DNA of 64,000 nucleotides from the NCBI GenBank assembly GCA_934552855.1, contig CAKTEU010000002.1, positions 1 through 64,000 of the forward strand. The letters run 5' to 3'. The notes under the pieces were generated by a model. The model did no database searches, was not told where the DNA came from, and was given only the letters and a program-made list of their open reading frames with translations. Both the position numbers and the translations under genes were made by a program. The first letter of the stretch is position 1; each line of letters opens with the position of its first letter. This DNA comes from an uncultured Eubacteriales bacterium. Its GTDB lineage: Bacteria > Bacillota > Clostridia > Oscillospirales > Acutalibacteraceae. Below are positions 1 through 8,365 of the stretch, piece after piece.

Positions 1-14
1 CTGCGGACGGCGAC

Positions 15-31
15 CAGGGGCTTTGCCCCTG
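15..31. repeat. short GC-rich palindrome
   Basis: A perfect 7-bp stem, CAGGGGC, pairs with GCCCCTG across a TTT loop. It lies in the G+C-rich left edge of the window and is not followed by a T run, so it looks more like a dispersed palindromic repeat than a terminator. Nothing else recognisable is seen between it and the repressor gene at 170. Confidence 0.4.
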
Positions 32-169
32 GACCCCACTTCATTTTCTCACTCTGTGTAAGTTCGATTGAGCCAAATCGAAGATTTGGAATCTCACTTA
101 TCGAGAAGAAAACGAAGCAAAAAAAGCTTAAATCGCGCTGCGCGGCTTGACCTCTGTTACGCGCTTCTC

Positions 170-796
170 TCAAAACCGCCTCGTCAGCCCCACAGCCACC
201 CCCAGCACCTGGACGCTGCCGCTGTAAAACTGCTCCGCCGACACCAGCTCCGGCGGCAGTCCCGCTCTGGCGGGCTGGAGGATGACCCATTCCCCCTGCT
301 GGTAGTACCAGCGCAGGACGGCCGGACGGCTGGCAAAGGCCACCAGGGCGATCTGTCCGCTGCGGGCGCTGGTCTGTCGGCGGATGAGCACTTGATCGCC
401 GGGCAAGATCCCCGCGTCCTCCATGCCGGACTCGGTGACCCGCAGGTAGACGTAGCCCTCCCCGCTGGGCAGGTCGGCAGGGGCGTAGCCTTCCGGGGGC
501 TGAGCATCGAAGGGGTTTGCGCCGGAGAGCAGACTGTAGACGGGCACCTGTCCCGCCTTTTCCGACTCGCTCTCCCGCTGGCGGGGCACGTCGTAGCCCT
601 GGAGCCACAGAGGGTCCACCCCCAGCTTCATGGCCAGCTCTGCCACCACCTGCCCCTTAGGCTCCCGCTGTCCCAACACATATCGGTTCAGGGTCTGGGG
701 ACGCATATCCACCCGCTGTCCCAGCTCCTCATAATTCAGCTCCCGCTCCTCCATCAACTGGCGCAGCCGCTGTCCTAATCCTGTGATCTTTTCCAC
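170..796 (-). CDS. LexA/CI-fold (S24) XRE repressor lacking the catalytic dyad
   Basis: Predicted 208-residue DNA-binding repressor. Residues about 5-60 form an XRE helix-turn-helix (around MRPQTLNRYVLGQREP). The C-terminal half follows the LexA/S24 peptidase fold, with the LexA-like stretch GILPGD. Aligned with LexA, the catalytic Ser before Met is Gly (ESGMEDAGI, residue ~124) and the Lys position is Leu/Arg (AVLRWYY), so self-cleavage is unlikely; this is inferred from the motif. I chose GTG at 796 because GGGGGTGA lies just upstream; an ATG at 832 is in frame but would make the message nearly leaderless from the promoter at 842-870. Base composition is far richer in G+C than all later genes, suggesting a transferred element such as a prophage or ICE edge, or a chimeric contig end. 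Confidence 0.8.
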   Translation of the reverse strand: MEKITGLGQRLRQLMEERELNYEELGQRVDMRPQTLNRYVLGQREPKGQVVAELAMKLGVDPLWLQGYDVPRQRESESEKAGQVPVYSLLSGANPFDAQPPEGYAPADLPSGEGYVYLRVTESGMEDAGILPGDQVLIRRQTSARSGQIALVAFASRPAVLRWYYQQGEWVILQPARAGLPPELVSAEQFYSGSVQVLGVAVGLTRRF

Positions 797-841
797 ACCG
801 TCACCCCCGCATAGTCCCATTATTGTAACCATTCGGTTCTC

Positions 842-870
842 ATTGTATCATCGGACGGTATTTTCTGCAA
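842..870 (-). promoter_or_regulatory. sigma70-type promoter of the S24-fold repressor
   Basis: On the minus strand TTGCAG (865-870) and TACAAT (842-847) are separated by exactly 17 bp. Just downstream, near the expected transcript start, is AACCGAATGGTT, a short inverted repeat that could be an operator for self-repression (inference). Confidence 0.6.
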
Positions 871-1074
871 GAATGACCCGTTCCAGCCCTTGACGTTTGT
901 CTTGTCCGGTGGTAATATACACACGTCAACGGGAAATCTTCCAATTTACGGCATAATCAGGCAGATTCATCGCCATTTGGGGAACCCCGTTCCCTTCCAA
1001 ACTTGGCCCGTTTTTCCACCTCGAGGATGATTGGAAACGGGCGGTGCGGAGGGGCGAAAAAATAGCAGAACGAC

Positions 1075-1107
1075 AAAAAAGACGACATCGTTTCCAATGT
1101 CGTCTTT
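1075..1107 (-). terminator. rho-independent terminator of the tRNA operon
   Basis: On the minus strand GACGACAT and ATGTCGTC form an 8-bp stem directly after the CCA end of tRNA-Tyr, followed by a run of six Ts. Confidence 0.85.
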
Positions 1108-1192
1108 GGTGGAGGATTGTGGATTCGAACCACAGTAGGCGGTCGCCAACAGATTTACAGTCTGCCCCCTTTAGCCACTTGGGTAATCCTCC
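1107..1192 (-). tRNA. tRNA-Tyr (GTA)
   Basis: The acceptor stem GGAGGAT/ATCCTCC closes the cloverleaf. The anticodon loop CTGTAAA gives anticodon GTA. There is a long variable arm, as expected of bacterial tRNA-Tyr, and the TTCGAATCC T-loop is intact. The 3' ACCA is encoded in the DNA. It is the second gene of a two-tRNA transcript. Confidence 0.95.
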
Positions 1193-1229
1193 ATATGAAG
1201 TTGTGTTGGGAATCGGGTCGCCAGCAAGA

Positions 1230-1305
1230 TGGAGCTGGTGGACGGACTCGAACCCCCGACCTGCTGATTACAAATCAGCTGCTCTACCAACTGAGCTACA
1301 CCAGC
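1230..1305 (-). tRNA. tRNA-Thr (TGT)
   Basis: A 76-nt tRNA with acceptor stem GCTGGTG/CACCAGC, D-arm AGCTCAGTTGGTAGAGC and anticodon loop TTTGTAA (anticodon TGT). The T-loop GTTCGAGTC is intact and the 3' TCCA is encoded. It lies 37 nt upstream of tRNA-Tyr, behind a strong promoter. Confidence 0.95.
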
Positions 1306-1336
1306 ACGTACACCAGCGTGTCCTTAACGCTTGAAT

Positions 1337-1365
1337 AATATACCACATTATTCGAGTTACGTCAA
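1337..1365 (-). promoter_or_regulatory. promoter of the tRNA-Thr/tRNA-Tyr operon
   Basis: On the minus strand TTGACG (1360-1365) and TATATT (1337-1342) are spaced by 17 bp. The promoter sits about 30 nt upstream of tRNA-Thr. Confidence 0.75.
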
Positions 1366-1548
1366 GCCTTTTTATCAAAATTTTTGAAACTTTTTTTAAC
1401 CTGCCTTTTTTGTTTTCAAAAGCCTAAATCGGAAAAATAAAGTGTGATTTTCGGGGCGATATATCGACTCTACGATTCATAGGTTGCTTTTTGGCGGCTC
1501 TGATGCTATCATAATAGTGTAAAAAACAAAAAAGAAGGAGCTGATGTT

Positions 1549-2337
1549 ATGGATACACAAAAAATCGGTATTTTCATAAAAGAACGGCGAACGGCGGTCG
1601 GCCTTACGCAAAAAGAGCTTGCCGAAAGGCTCGGCTGTACCGACAAGGCTGTTTCACGCTGGGAAACGGGAAGGGGAATGCCGGATATCTCATTCGTTGT
1701 TCCGCTTTCACGGGTGTTGTGCGTTTCGGTGGGTGAGCTTATCGCCGGAGAAAAGTATCTTGAAAAGGCATCAAGCTCTTCTTTTGAAAAAGGTGACGAG
1801 CACTTGACCGGCACAGAAAATAACGCCGTTTTTTCAGAGATGCAAACGGATGAGGAAAAAACGCTTTCAACCGAAGAAAAGAAATATTCCGGTACTTTCT
1901 CCGAACAAATTGACGATATCATCAAAAAGAATGATGAGACGCTCGTTGAGGTTATTGCAGACAACGAAAAAAAGCTGCGGCGGCTTGACCGAAGCTCGTT
2001 TTTTACGGTTGTAATGTGCTGCCTTCAGGTGACGGTATTTTTCGCAATGCCTCAACTTCTTCCGGACAATGCCCCGTCAATCGGCTTGATGATTACATTC
2101 ACCGTTTTGAATTCGGCACTGACGGGTCTTTTCGGGAACCGGACAAAATGGATTTTTCCGCTGTTTGTTTTCTTGCTCCTGTTTTTTGCGAATGCGCTGA
2201 ACGGAACGTCGGGCGAGGGCTGGATTTTGACTTATATCGGCTTTCTTTTTGCGATATGCTCGCTCGGAGTCGTTGCCGTTTTTTCACTTTTCAAATTCCT
2301 CTTTTCGCTTTCAAAAGCAAAAAGAAAACAGCCGTAA
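1549..2337 (+). CDS. XRE-family regulator with C-terminal membrane segments
   Basis: 262 residues. Residues 1-65 are an XRE helix-turn-helix (GLTQKELAERLGCTDKAVSR, then WETGRGMPD). A charged, probably unstructured middle (~75-145) leads to about four hydrophobic helices (~150-258) that should anchor the protein in the membrane. The architecture is common in Clostridia; ligand and targets are unknown. AAGGAG lies 8-13 nt before the ATG, so the start is secure. The gene stands alone: a terminator follows directly and tRNAs lie upstream on the other strand. Confidence 0.85.
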   Translation: MDTQKIGIFIKERRTAVGLTQKELAERLGCTDKAVSRWETGRGMPDISFVVPLSRVLCVSVGELIAGEKYLEKASSSSFEKGDEHLTGTENNAVFSEMQTDEEKTLSTEEKKYSGTFSEQIDDIIKKNDETLVEVIADNEKKLRRLDRSSFFTVVMCCLQVTVFFAMPQLLPDNAPSIGLMITFTVLNSALTGLFGNRTKWIFPLFVFLLLFFANALNGTSGEGWILTYIGFLFAICSLGVVAVFSLFKFLFSLSKAKRKQP

Positions 2338-2346
2338 AAATTTTTA

Positions 2347-2389
2347 TAAAAAGCTTTTGCGAACAAAGACGAACGCAAAAGCTTTTTTC
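2347..2389 (+). terminator. terminator after the XRE regulator
   Basis: Inverted repeat AAAAGCTTTTGCG / CGCAAAAGCTTTTTT with a 12-nt loop, ending in a T run, 10 bp after the stop codon. Confidence 0.8.
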
Positions 2390-2590
2390 TTGACAAATTT
2401 AAATACGGGGGTATAATATTGGAGCGCAAAAATGGGTCGGGATTTTGTTTGCCGGCGGTTTTTTGTGAAAAAGTTCTTAAAACTGTATATTTTCATTGAC
2501 TTGAGCGCATTATTGGGTTAGAATATATCAGTAAACGCAGGAAAAAATCTGCGCTTTCAGAACGTGAATATGAAAGGAAGTTTTTAATAT

Positions 2591-3334
2591 ATGGATATGA
2601 CAGCGCTCAGACCGAACCCCGAAAAAAAGCTTAAAATCGAAACCCCGTGGGGTACCTACTGCCGTTTTCCGATTAAAACAAAGGTTGTTTATAAAGGCGA
2701 TGTTCTCACCGATATCATGGACGAATACGTTATGCCGTTCGTTAAGGAAGGCGACATGATTTTTATCAGTGAAAAAATCGTTGCAATCAGTCAGGGCAGA
2801 GCCTTTGACATTGACGAAATCAAGCCGTCACGTCTTGCAAAGCTCCTTTGCAAGTTTGTTTATAAGTCACCGTACGGTATAGGTCTCGGAAGTCCGTGGA
2901 CGATGGAGCTTGCCCTTCGTGACGTTGGAGCGCCGAAGATTCTTTTTGCCGCATTTTGCTCCGCTGTTACAAAGCCGTTCGGTGTAAGGGGTGTTTTCTA
3001 TAAAATTGTCGGTGAAAAGGCGAGAGCTATCGACGGCCCGTGCGACTGCACCCTTCCGCCGTATAACCATTACGCAAAGCTTGCTCCGTACAAGCCGAAC
3101 GAAGTTGCCGCCGGCCTTGAAAAGCATACCGGCTGCAAGGTTGTTGTCATGGACGCAAACGATATCGGACGTGAAATTCTCGGAAGAAGCGATGAGTCGA
3201 TTGAAATTGACTTCTGCAAGAGCGTTTTTGAAGATAATCCGCTCGGCCAGAGTTCTCAGCAAACTCCGATTGCAATTGTCAGAAAGGCGGAAAATGCCGC
3301 CGATGACGTTCTTCCTGAGGATCCCGAAGAGTAA
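2591..3334 (+). CDS. coenzyme F420-0:L-glutamate ligase-like protein (CofE family)
   Basis: 247 residues matching the F420-ligase fold (gamma-glutamyl ligase, CofE/FbiB N-terminal family) by the stretches GDMIFISEKIVAISQGRA near residue 55 and RAIDGPCDCTLPPYNHYA near 145. In methanogens and actinobacteria the family adds glutamate to coenzyme F420. No other F420 gene is visible here and Clostridia generally lack F420, so the real acceptor is probably different and unknown. GAAAGGAAG lies ~10 nt upstream of the chosen ATG; a second in-frame ATG at 2597 is possible. The acidic tail (LPEDPEE) is unremarkable. The gene is monocistronic, with a terminator 20 bp downstream. Confidence 0.75.
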   Translation: MDMTALRPNPEKKLKIETPWGTYCRFPIKTKVVYKGDVLTDIMDEYVMPFVKEGDMIFISEKIVAISQGRAFDIDEIKPSRLAKLLCKFVYKSPYGIGLGSPWTMELALRDVGAPKILFAAFCSAVTKPFGVRGVFYKIVGEKARAIDGPCDCTLPPYNHYAKLAPYKPNEVAAGLEKHTGCKVVVMDANDIGREILGRSDESIEIDFCKSVFEDNPLGQSSQQTPIAIVRKAENAADDVLPEDPEE

Positions 3335-3353
3335 AATTAAAACAGTATAAAGA

Positions 3354-3395
3354 AACGGCTGTGATTCATTTGACCGAATCACAGCCGTTGTTGTT
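3354..3395. terminator. bidirectional hairpin between converging genes
   Basis: A perfect 14-bp stem (AACGGCTGTGATTC / GAATCACAGCCGTT) with an 8-nt loop lies between the convergent ends of the CofE-like gene and fucI. The T richness is modest on either side, so termination is likely but not textbook. Confidence 0.65.
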
Positions 3396-3401
3396 ATGTT
3401 A

Positions 3402-5201
3402 TCATTTATAAAGCGGACCGTAGCTTTCGCAGGCACGGTAGTCGGCACTTTCAAGGTCCTTTGTTCCGAATGCGCTCCATGTGTGCGGACGATAGATTCT
3501 GCTTTCGTCAACGTTGTGCATTGAAACGGGGATTCTCAGCATACTTGCAAGAGTGATAAGGTCTGCGCCGATGTGACCGTAGGCAAGGCAGCCGTGGTTT
3601 GCGCCCCAGTTTGCCATAACGTGATAAACGTCCTTGAATGCGCCTTCGCCGGTGAGATTCGGAACGAACCACGTTGTCGGCCACGTTTTGTCGGTACGTT
3701 CGTCAAGCGGCTTGTGAATTTCATCGGGAAGGTCAACGGTATAGCCTTCCGCAATTTGAAGGAGCGGCTGATTGCCGTTGAGAATGTTGACTCTGATCAT
3801 GGTTACGGGCATTTCTGCACGGGTGCGGTAGTGTGAAGAAAATCCGCCGCCACGGAAATAGCCGAGGTTTGCCGGTGCCCAATCGGTTGCGTCAAGCATT
3901 GCTTTGATGTCCTTGTCCGTAACATCCCACCAAGGCTTCATAACGCCGGTTTTTCCGTCATAGGTGCTTTCACCTGTTCCGTCAAGGGCGGCGGCTCCGC
4001 TGTTGATGAGGTGAATGAAACCGTTTGCGGCTTTTCCTGTCGGTTCAACGCCGGTAACACGCTTAACAGCTTCGGGGCTCCAGTATGTGCGAACATCGGC
4101 AAAAATTGTTGCGCCGCCGGTGAGGAGCTTTCCGAAAAGCATTGCCGTTCCGTTGAGTCCGTCGTTTTCGGTTGCAAGGATTGCCGGCTCTTTTTTTCCG
4201 TTCCAGTTAAAGCTTGAGTTCATGATGGCTTCGGTGAAGTCTCCGTTCGGAAGCCAGTCGGTCCACATACGCTGACCCTGGAAGCCGCCGAGGATGGCGT
4301 TTCTTCCTCTGCTTTCTTCCTTCCAGCCCATTTCAAGAAGCTTTTTGTTGCCGAAGAAAATGTCCTGTGCAATGAGGGTAAATTTGACAATAAACTCCCA
4401 TTCCTTTGCCTTTTCTTCTGCCGTTCTCGGCTTTTTGATTTTGAACGGATCAATTTCGTTGTCCTCGGGAACGTCTTTGTTAACGTCATAGCCCTCACGG
4501 CAGTTTTCCTTGACCCAGACGAGGGCTTTTTCATATTCCTCGTGATCATAAATTCCGAGGTGAATACGCCTTAAAATTTCGGTGAGGTCAACCCATTCCG
4601 CACGGATACCGAGATAATTCTGGAAGAAGTCCGAATTGCAGTATGAGCCTGCAATACCCATTGAAACGCTGCCGAGACCGACATAGGCTTTATCACGCAT
4701 TACGCCGACAGCGATTGCACATTTTGCAAAACGAAGGATTTTTTCACGAACATCGGCGGGAACCTCTTTTTCGTCCTTGTCCTGAACGTCTCTTCCGTAG
4801 ATTGAAAAGGCCGGAAGACCTCGCTGCGCATGGGCTGCCATGCAGGCGGCAAGATAAACCGCACCGGGGCGTTCGGTTCCGTTGAAGCCCCAAACAGCCT
4901 TGATTGTCAGCGGATTGAGATCCATTGTTTCACTGCCGTAGCACCAGCAGGGGGTCACGGAAAGTGTTGCACAAACGTTCTGAGTGCGGAAAAAGCTTTC
5001 ACATTCAAAAGCTTCCGCACCGCCGCCGATTGTTGACGGCGCAATTACACATTCAACGCTTTTTCCGTTGGGATAACGAAGGTTTTCTTCGATAAGTCTT
5101 TTTGCGGCAAAAGCCATGTTCATGGTCTGCTCTTCAAGGTCCTCACGAACGCCGAACTGTCTGCCGTCGATAACGGGGCGAATACCGATTCTCGGATACA
5201 T
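3402..5201 (-). CDS. fucI: L-fucose isomerase
   Basis: 599 residues, close to E. coli FucI (591). It interconverts L-fucose and L-fuculose in the cytosol (EC 5.3.1.25). The three metal ligands known in E. coli (Glu337, Asp361, His528) fall at Glu345 (ATENDGLNG), Asp369 (FADVRTYW) and His536 (NWGANHG), a constant offset of 8, so the site is intact. It is the last gene of the fuc operon, 33 bp after the kinase and just before the hairpin at 3354-3395. The N-terminal [15 protein letters not shown] is typical of the family and fixes the start at 5201. Confidence 0.96.
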   Translation of the reverse strand: MYPRIGIRPVIDGRQFGVREDLEEQTMNMAFAAKRLIEENLRYPNGKSVECVIAPSTIGGGAEAFECESFFRTQNVCATLSVTPCWCYGSETMDLNPLTIKAVWGFNGTERPGAVYLAACMAAHAQRGLPAFSIYGRDVQDKDEKEVPADVREKILRFAKCAIAVGVMRDKAYVGLGSVSMGIAGSYCNSDFFQNYLGIRAEWVDLTEILRRIHLGIYDHEEYEKALVWVKENCREGYDVNKDVPEDNEIDPFKIKKPRTAEEKAKEWEFIVKFTLIAQDIFFGNKKLLEMGWKEESRGRNAILGGFQGQRMWTDWLPNGDFTEAIMNSSFNWNGKKEPAILATENDGLNGTAMLFGKLLTGGATIFADVRTYWSPEAVKRVTGVEPTGKAANGFIHLINSGAAALDGTGESTYDGKTGVMKPWWDVTDKDIKAMLDATDWAPANLGYFRGGGFSSHYRTRAEMPVTMIRVNILNGNQPLLQIAEGYTVDLPDEIHKPLDERTDKTWPTTWFVPNLTGEGAFKDVYHVMANWGANHGCLAYGHIGADLITLASMLRIPVSMHNVDESRIYRPHTWSAFGTKDLESADYRACESYGPLYK

Positions 5202-5234
5202 AAAAATATCACTCGCTTTCTTGTTTCTTATAGT

Positions 5235-6683
5235 TTATTTTGAAATTATTTTTTTAAAGCTTTCGTATTTTTCTTCGTTGCTTTCTTCGGGAAGATAGGT
5301 TTTGTTTTCTTCCGAGCGTGCAATGCACTCTCTCGCCTGAGCCTCGGATGAAAATTCGCCGATGGAAAGAAGTTGGATTGCGGCGTTGCCGAAAGCGGTT
5401 GCTTCAATCGGTCCCGCAGTAACTTTTCGCTTGCAATATGAAGCGGTGAGAGAGCAAAGAAGACTGTCCCGAACTCCGCCGCCGACAATGTGAATTGTGC
5501 CGAACTTTTTGCCTGTGCAATGTTCAAGCTCTTCCGTTGCCATGCGGTATTTCATTGCAAGACTTTCATAAATACAGCGGAAAATTTCGCCTGCGGTTTT
5601 CGGAACATACTGACCCGTTTCCTCACAGTATTTTTGAATACGGGACGGGATATCGCCCGGCGGTGTAAAGAGCGGATTGTCGGGATCAATGAAGCATTTG
5701 CTTTCGCCCGCTTCACGTGAAAGCTCTTCAATTTTTGAAAAGGATAAATCAATACCTTTTCGTTTGTATTCACGTCTTGACTCCTGAATAAGCCAAAGAC
5801 CTATGATGTTTTTGAGGAATGTTACTTTTTTGCCGTAGCCCACTTCGTTTGAAAGTCCGCATTCTGCGGCTTTTTCGGTGAGAACGGGGGAGGCGAGTTC
5901 AGCCCCGAGAAGCGACCATGTTCCGCAGCTGAGAAAAACTGCGTTCTCGCCGTTTTTGAACGGGGCGGCAAAAGCGGCGCATTGTGTGTCGTGGCCGCAG
6001 ACTGCAGTGACGGGAATTGCCGGAACGGAAAGCTTTTTGCAAACCGCTTTTGAAAGAACACCCTTTCTTTCTCCGCTTTCGATAATCGGCGGAAGAATTG
6101 AAACCGGAATACCTAAACTTTCAAGAAGCTCTTTATCCCAGCTTCCGTCTTTTGAGGAAAGGAACTGTGTTGTGCTTGCAATTGAGCGTTCGGCAGAAAT
6201 TTCACCCGTGAGAAAGTATGCAAAAAGGTCAGGCATCGGCAAAAGCTTTTCGCAGCCTTCAAAGCCGCTTTCGTCACGTTCGCTCAAAAGCTGAAAAAGC
6301 GTGTTGATGTCCATAATTTGAAGTCCGGTGCGTTGATAAAGCTTTTTTGAGTCAAGCATTTTTGATTTTCCGTTTGTCCTTGCGTCACGGTAATGGCGGG
6401 GAAGCGAAACGAGAGAGCCGTCCTTTTTAATCATGCCGTAATCAACGCCCCAAGTGTCAATTCCGATTGAGTCGAACGGTGCGGTTTGATATGCTTTAAC
6501 AATGCCTTCTTCAAGGTCACTTAAAAGCGCATCAAAATCCCAAAAAAGCTTTCCGTCCTTTTCAATCGGTTCGTTAACAAAACGGTGGACTTCTTTAAGA
6601 TTGATTTTTTCTCCGTCAAAAGAAGCAAGAATCGCCCTGCCCGATGAAGCACCGAAGTCAAGTGCAAGAACGTTTTTGCTCAT
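5235..6683 (-). CDS. FGGY carbohydrate kinase (rhamnulokinase family), probable L-fuculokinase
   Basis: 482 residues with the two-lobed FGGY/ASKHA kinase layout: N-terminal phosphate loop LALDFGASSGRA, IGIDTWGVDYG near residue 75, CGHDTQCAAFAAP near 230, and C-terminal HIVGGGVRDSLL near 400. By sequence it is closer to RhaB than to FucK, but its place between fucU and fucI argues that it phosphorylates L-fuculose to L-fuculose-1-phosphate (inference). Its ATG overlaps the fucU stop by 4 bp (ATGA) with GGAGGA upstream, so the two are translationally coupled. Use of L-rhamnulose as well is possible. Confidence 0.88.
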   Translation of the reverse strand: MSKNVLALDFGASSGRAILASFDGEKINLKEVHRFVNEPIEKDGKLFWDFDALLSDLEEGIVKAYQTAPFDSIGIDTWGVDYGMIKKDGSLVSLPRHYRDARTNGKSKMLDSKKLYQRTGLQIMDINTLFQLLSERDESGFEGCEKLLPMPDLFAYFLTGEISAERSIASTTQFLSSKDGSWDKELLESLGIPVSILPPIIESGERKGVLSKAVCKKLSVPAIPVTAVCGHDTQCAAFAAPFKNGENAVFLSCGTWSLLGAELASPVLTEKAAECGLSNEVGYGKKVTFLKNIIGLWLIQESRREYKRKGIDLSFSKIEELSREAGESKCFIDPDNPLFTPPGDIPSRIQKYCEETGQYVPKTAGEIFRCIYESLAMKYRMATEELEHCTGKKFGTIHIVGGGVRDSLLCSLTASYCKRKVTAGPIEATAFGNAAIQLLSIGEFSSEAQARECIARSEENKTYLPEESNEEKYESFKKIISK

Positions 6684-7123
6684 CGGCAGTCCTCCGGCGA
6701 AACAACGCCCTTCTTGAGGAGTATGTTCGCATAAATTGCGCTTTCGCCTGTTGCAATCACGGCATAGGCTTTTTTTGCACGTTCATAAAACGCAAAGCGT
6801 TCAATGTATTCAATTTCGCAGTGTTCGGGTTCTGCGGCTTTAAGAATTTTTTTGTAATCGTCCCAAATTGTCGGAACAACCGGGTCACCGGGAACAACCT
6901 CCATGAGGGCAACCGGCTTTTCGGTGTAAGCGTCAAGCGGGAAAAAACGCATTACCGCCTCAAGAATTTCCGGAACGCCGTGGCCGTCAAGGCGAACAAG
7001 CCTTTGAGCAATTGCGGAGGACGGAAAGTTTCCGTCTGCGATAACAATTTCGTCGCCGTGACCCATTTCCATGAGTATTTTCAAAAGCTTCGGCGACAGA
7101 ACCGGGGGAATGTTTTTAAGCAT
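6680..7123 (-). CDS. fucU: L-fucose mutarotase (RbsD/FucU family)
   Basis: 147 residues of the RbsD/FucU family, which speeds alpha/beta anomer exchange of free L-fucose so that the isomerase receives its preferred form. Recognisable stretches are MLKNIPPVLSPKLLKILMEM and GHGDEIVIADGNFPS at the N terminus and FAFYERAKKAYAVIATGE near residue 115, which carries family ring-binding aromatic residues. The length is typical (E. coli FucU is 140). It lies 26 bp after fucA and overlaps the kinase start by 4 bp. Confidence 0.93.
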   Translation of the reverse strand: MLKNIPPVLSPKLLKILMEMGHGDEIVIADGNFPSSAIAQRLVRLDGHGVPEILEAVMRFFPLDAYTEKPVALMEVVPGDPVVPTIWDDYKKILKAAEPEHCEIEYIERFAFYERAKKAYAVIATGESAIYANILLKKGVVSPEDCR

Positions 7124-7149
7124 AACGTACCTCCAAAATTTTGCATTTA

Positions 7150-7839
7150 TCAGTGGCTTCCGTGCGGATATTTTTTATAGCCCGGGTGTTTTCCGGTAAC
7201 GCCGTATTGCGCACGCATCGAGCAAAGGCGGTCAATGTTTTCCTTTGAAATTTCCTGTGCACCGCCGAGAAGGTGAGCGTTGAGCGAAATTTTTGCAAAA
7301 AGCTCAAGCGTTTCCATTCTGTAATACGCAGTGATGAGGTCTGCGCCAACGGTGAGCGCACCGTGGTTTTGAAGAAGCATCACATCGTGTTCCTGAAGAT
7401 AAGGTTTGATAGCTTCGGGAACTTCATCGGTTGACGGCGTACCGTAAGGCGTTACGGGAACGGAACCGATTGCAATTACCGATTCAATCATTGTGTATTC
7501 GTCAAGAGCTTTGTTTGCAATTGCAAAGCCGGTTGCTGTCGGCGGATGGGCATGAAGAACCGCACCCACGTCGGGGCGTTCATGATAGCAGCAAAGGTGC
7601 ATTTTAATTTCAGAAGACGGTCTGAGTCCGGGTGCGCCTTCAAGCACTTCGCCTTTTTCGTTGATTCTGACAAGCTTGTCCGGGGTAATAAAGCTTTTGC
7701 TCACACCTGTCGGCGTTGCAAAAAAAGTTCCGTCATCAAGTTTAACCGAAACGTTTCCGTCGTTTGCGGCAACCCAGCCGAGCTGCCACATTTTATGGCA
7801 AATGTCGCAAAGCTGCTCTTTTATAAGTTTTTCGTCCAT
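7150..7839 (-). CDS. fucA: L-fuculose-phosphate aldolase (class II)
   Basis: 229 residues of the class II aldolase/adducin family; splits L-fuculose-1-phosphate into dihydroxyacetone phosphate and L-lactaldehyde. The zinc ligands known from E. coli FucA are present as Glu77 (SSEIKMH, the catalytic Glu), His96 and His98 (HAHPP) and His159 (QNHGAL). The phosphate-binding region NDGNVSVK and PTGVSK are also seen. It is the first gene of the fuc operon, with GGGAGG before the ATG and a consensus promoter 66 bp upstream. No fucose permease is in the operon; the GPH symporters elsewhere in the window are candidates only. Confidence 0.93.
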   Translation of the reverse strand: MDEKLIKEQLCDICHKMWQLGWVAANDGNVSVKLDDGTFFATPTGVSKSFITPDKLVRINEKGEVLEGAPGLRPSSEIKMHLCCYHERPDVGAVLHAHPPTATGFAIANKALDEYTMIESVIAIGSVPVTPYGTPSTDEVPEAIKPYLQEHDVMLLQNHGALTVGADLITAYYRMETLELFAKISLNAHLLGGAQEISKENIDRLCSMRAQYGVTGKHPGYKKYPHGSH

Positions 7840-7904
7840 TGTTTTGCCTCCCTATTCAGGATTCTTGAATACTGTAAAAATCAAAGTTTAAAACTTCTGA
7901 AAAT

Positions 7905-7933
7905 ATTATACAGATTATTTCTTTGACTGTAAA
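7905..7933 (-). promoter_or_regulatory. fuc operon promoter
   Basis: On the minus strand TTTACA (7928-7933) and a perfect TATAAT (7905-7910) are separated by 17 bp, giving a leader of about 60 nt before fucA. No clear operator palindrome was found. Confidence 0.75.
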
Positions 7934-8066
7934 GAGATTTCAAAAAATCAGATGTAAAGAAATGCAGAGTTACATATAGATTTGAGACTGAAAAAATAAA
8001 AAAGCGATTGAATTTGTTAGAATATAGTTACCACCCTAAACCCTAACGAAAAGGAGCTCAATCGCC

Positions 8067-8327
8067 ATGGATAGTATAACACAAAACAGACGCTATTCGC
8101 TACATGAAAATTCAATAAAAAATAATTCTGTAAATTATGCAGATAAACAAAGGATATCGGATTTGTCTGACGGCGAGTTTTTTGATTTTGTAACATATCA
8201 TTGGCTACGTAAATATTTATTGAGTTTACACACAAAAACTATAGATTTTTTGAACAATATGTGGTATTATGTCGTAGTATGGGTTTATGTAATCTTTTTT
8301 AAATTGTTCATAGGCTTATCAATTTAA
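8067..8327 (+). pseudogene. short ORF, possibly a decayed transposase N terminus
   Basis: 86 codons. The first residues, MDSITQNRRYSLHENSIK, recall the MDSITQ start of clostridial DDE transposases (from memory), but the similarity fades after ~30 residues. The rest contains one hydrophobic helix (WYYVVVWVYVIFFKLFIGL) and no DDE motif. A strong Shine-Dalgarno (AAAAGGAG) precedes the ATG. AGCGATTGA at 8003 and TCAATCGC at 8058 are inverted copies flanking the leader, as at an IS end. It may be an IS remnant or a small membrane protein. Confidence 0.35.
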
Positions 8328-8365
8328 TCTGACGGCTAAAAGCTGTTAAAGGAGGATAAAATCAA

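Noticed and set aside
68..778. 236-codon plus-strand ORF over the repressor
   Set aside because: It is the antisense shadow of the repressor gene; the high G+C content leaves few stop codons in all frames. The minus-strand frame has a clear HTH and LexA fold.
2867..3511. 214-codon minus-strand ORF across the end of the CofE-like gene and fucI
   Set aside because: It overlaps two well-supported genes and the hairpin between them, and shows no domain motif.
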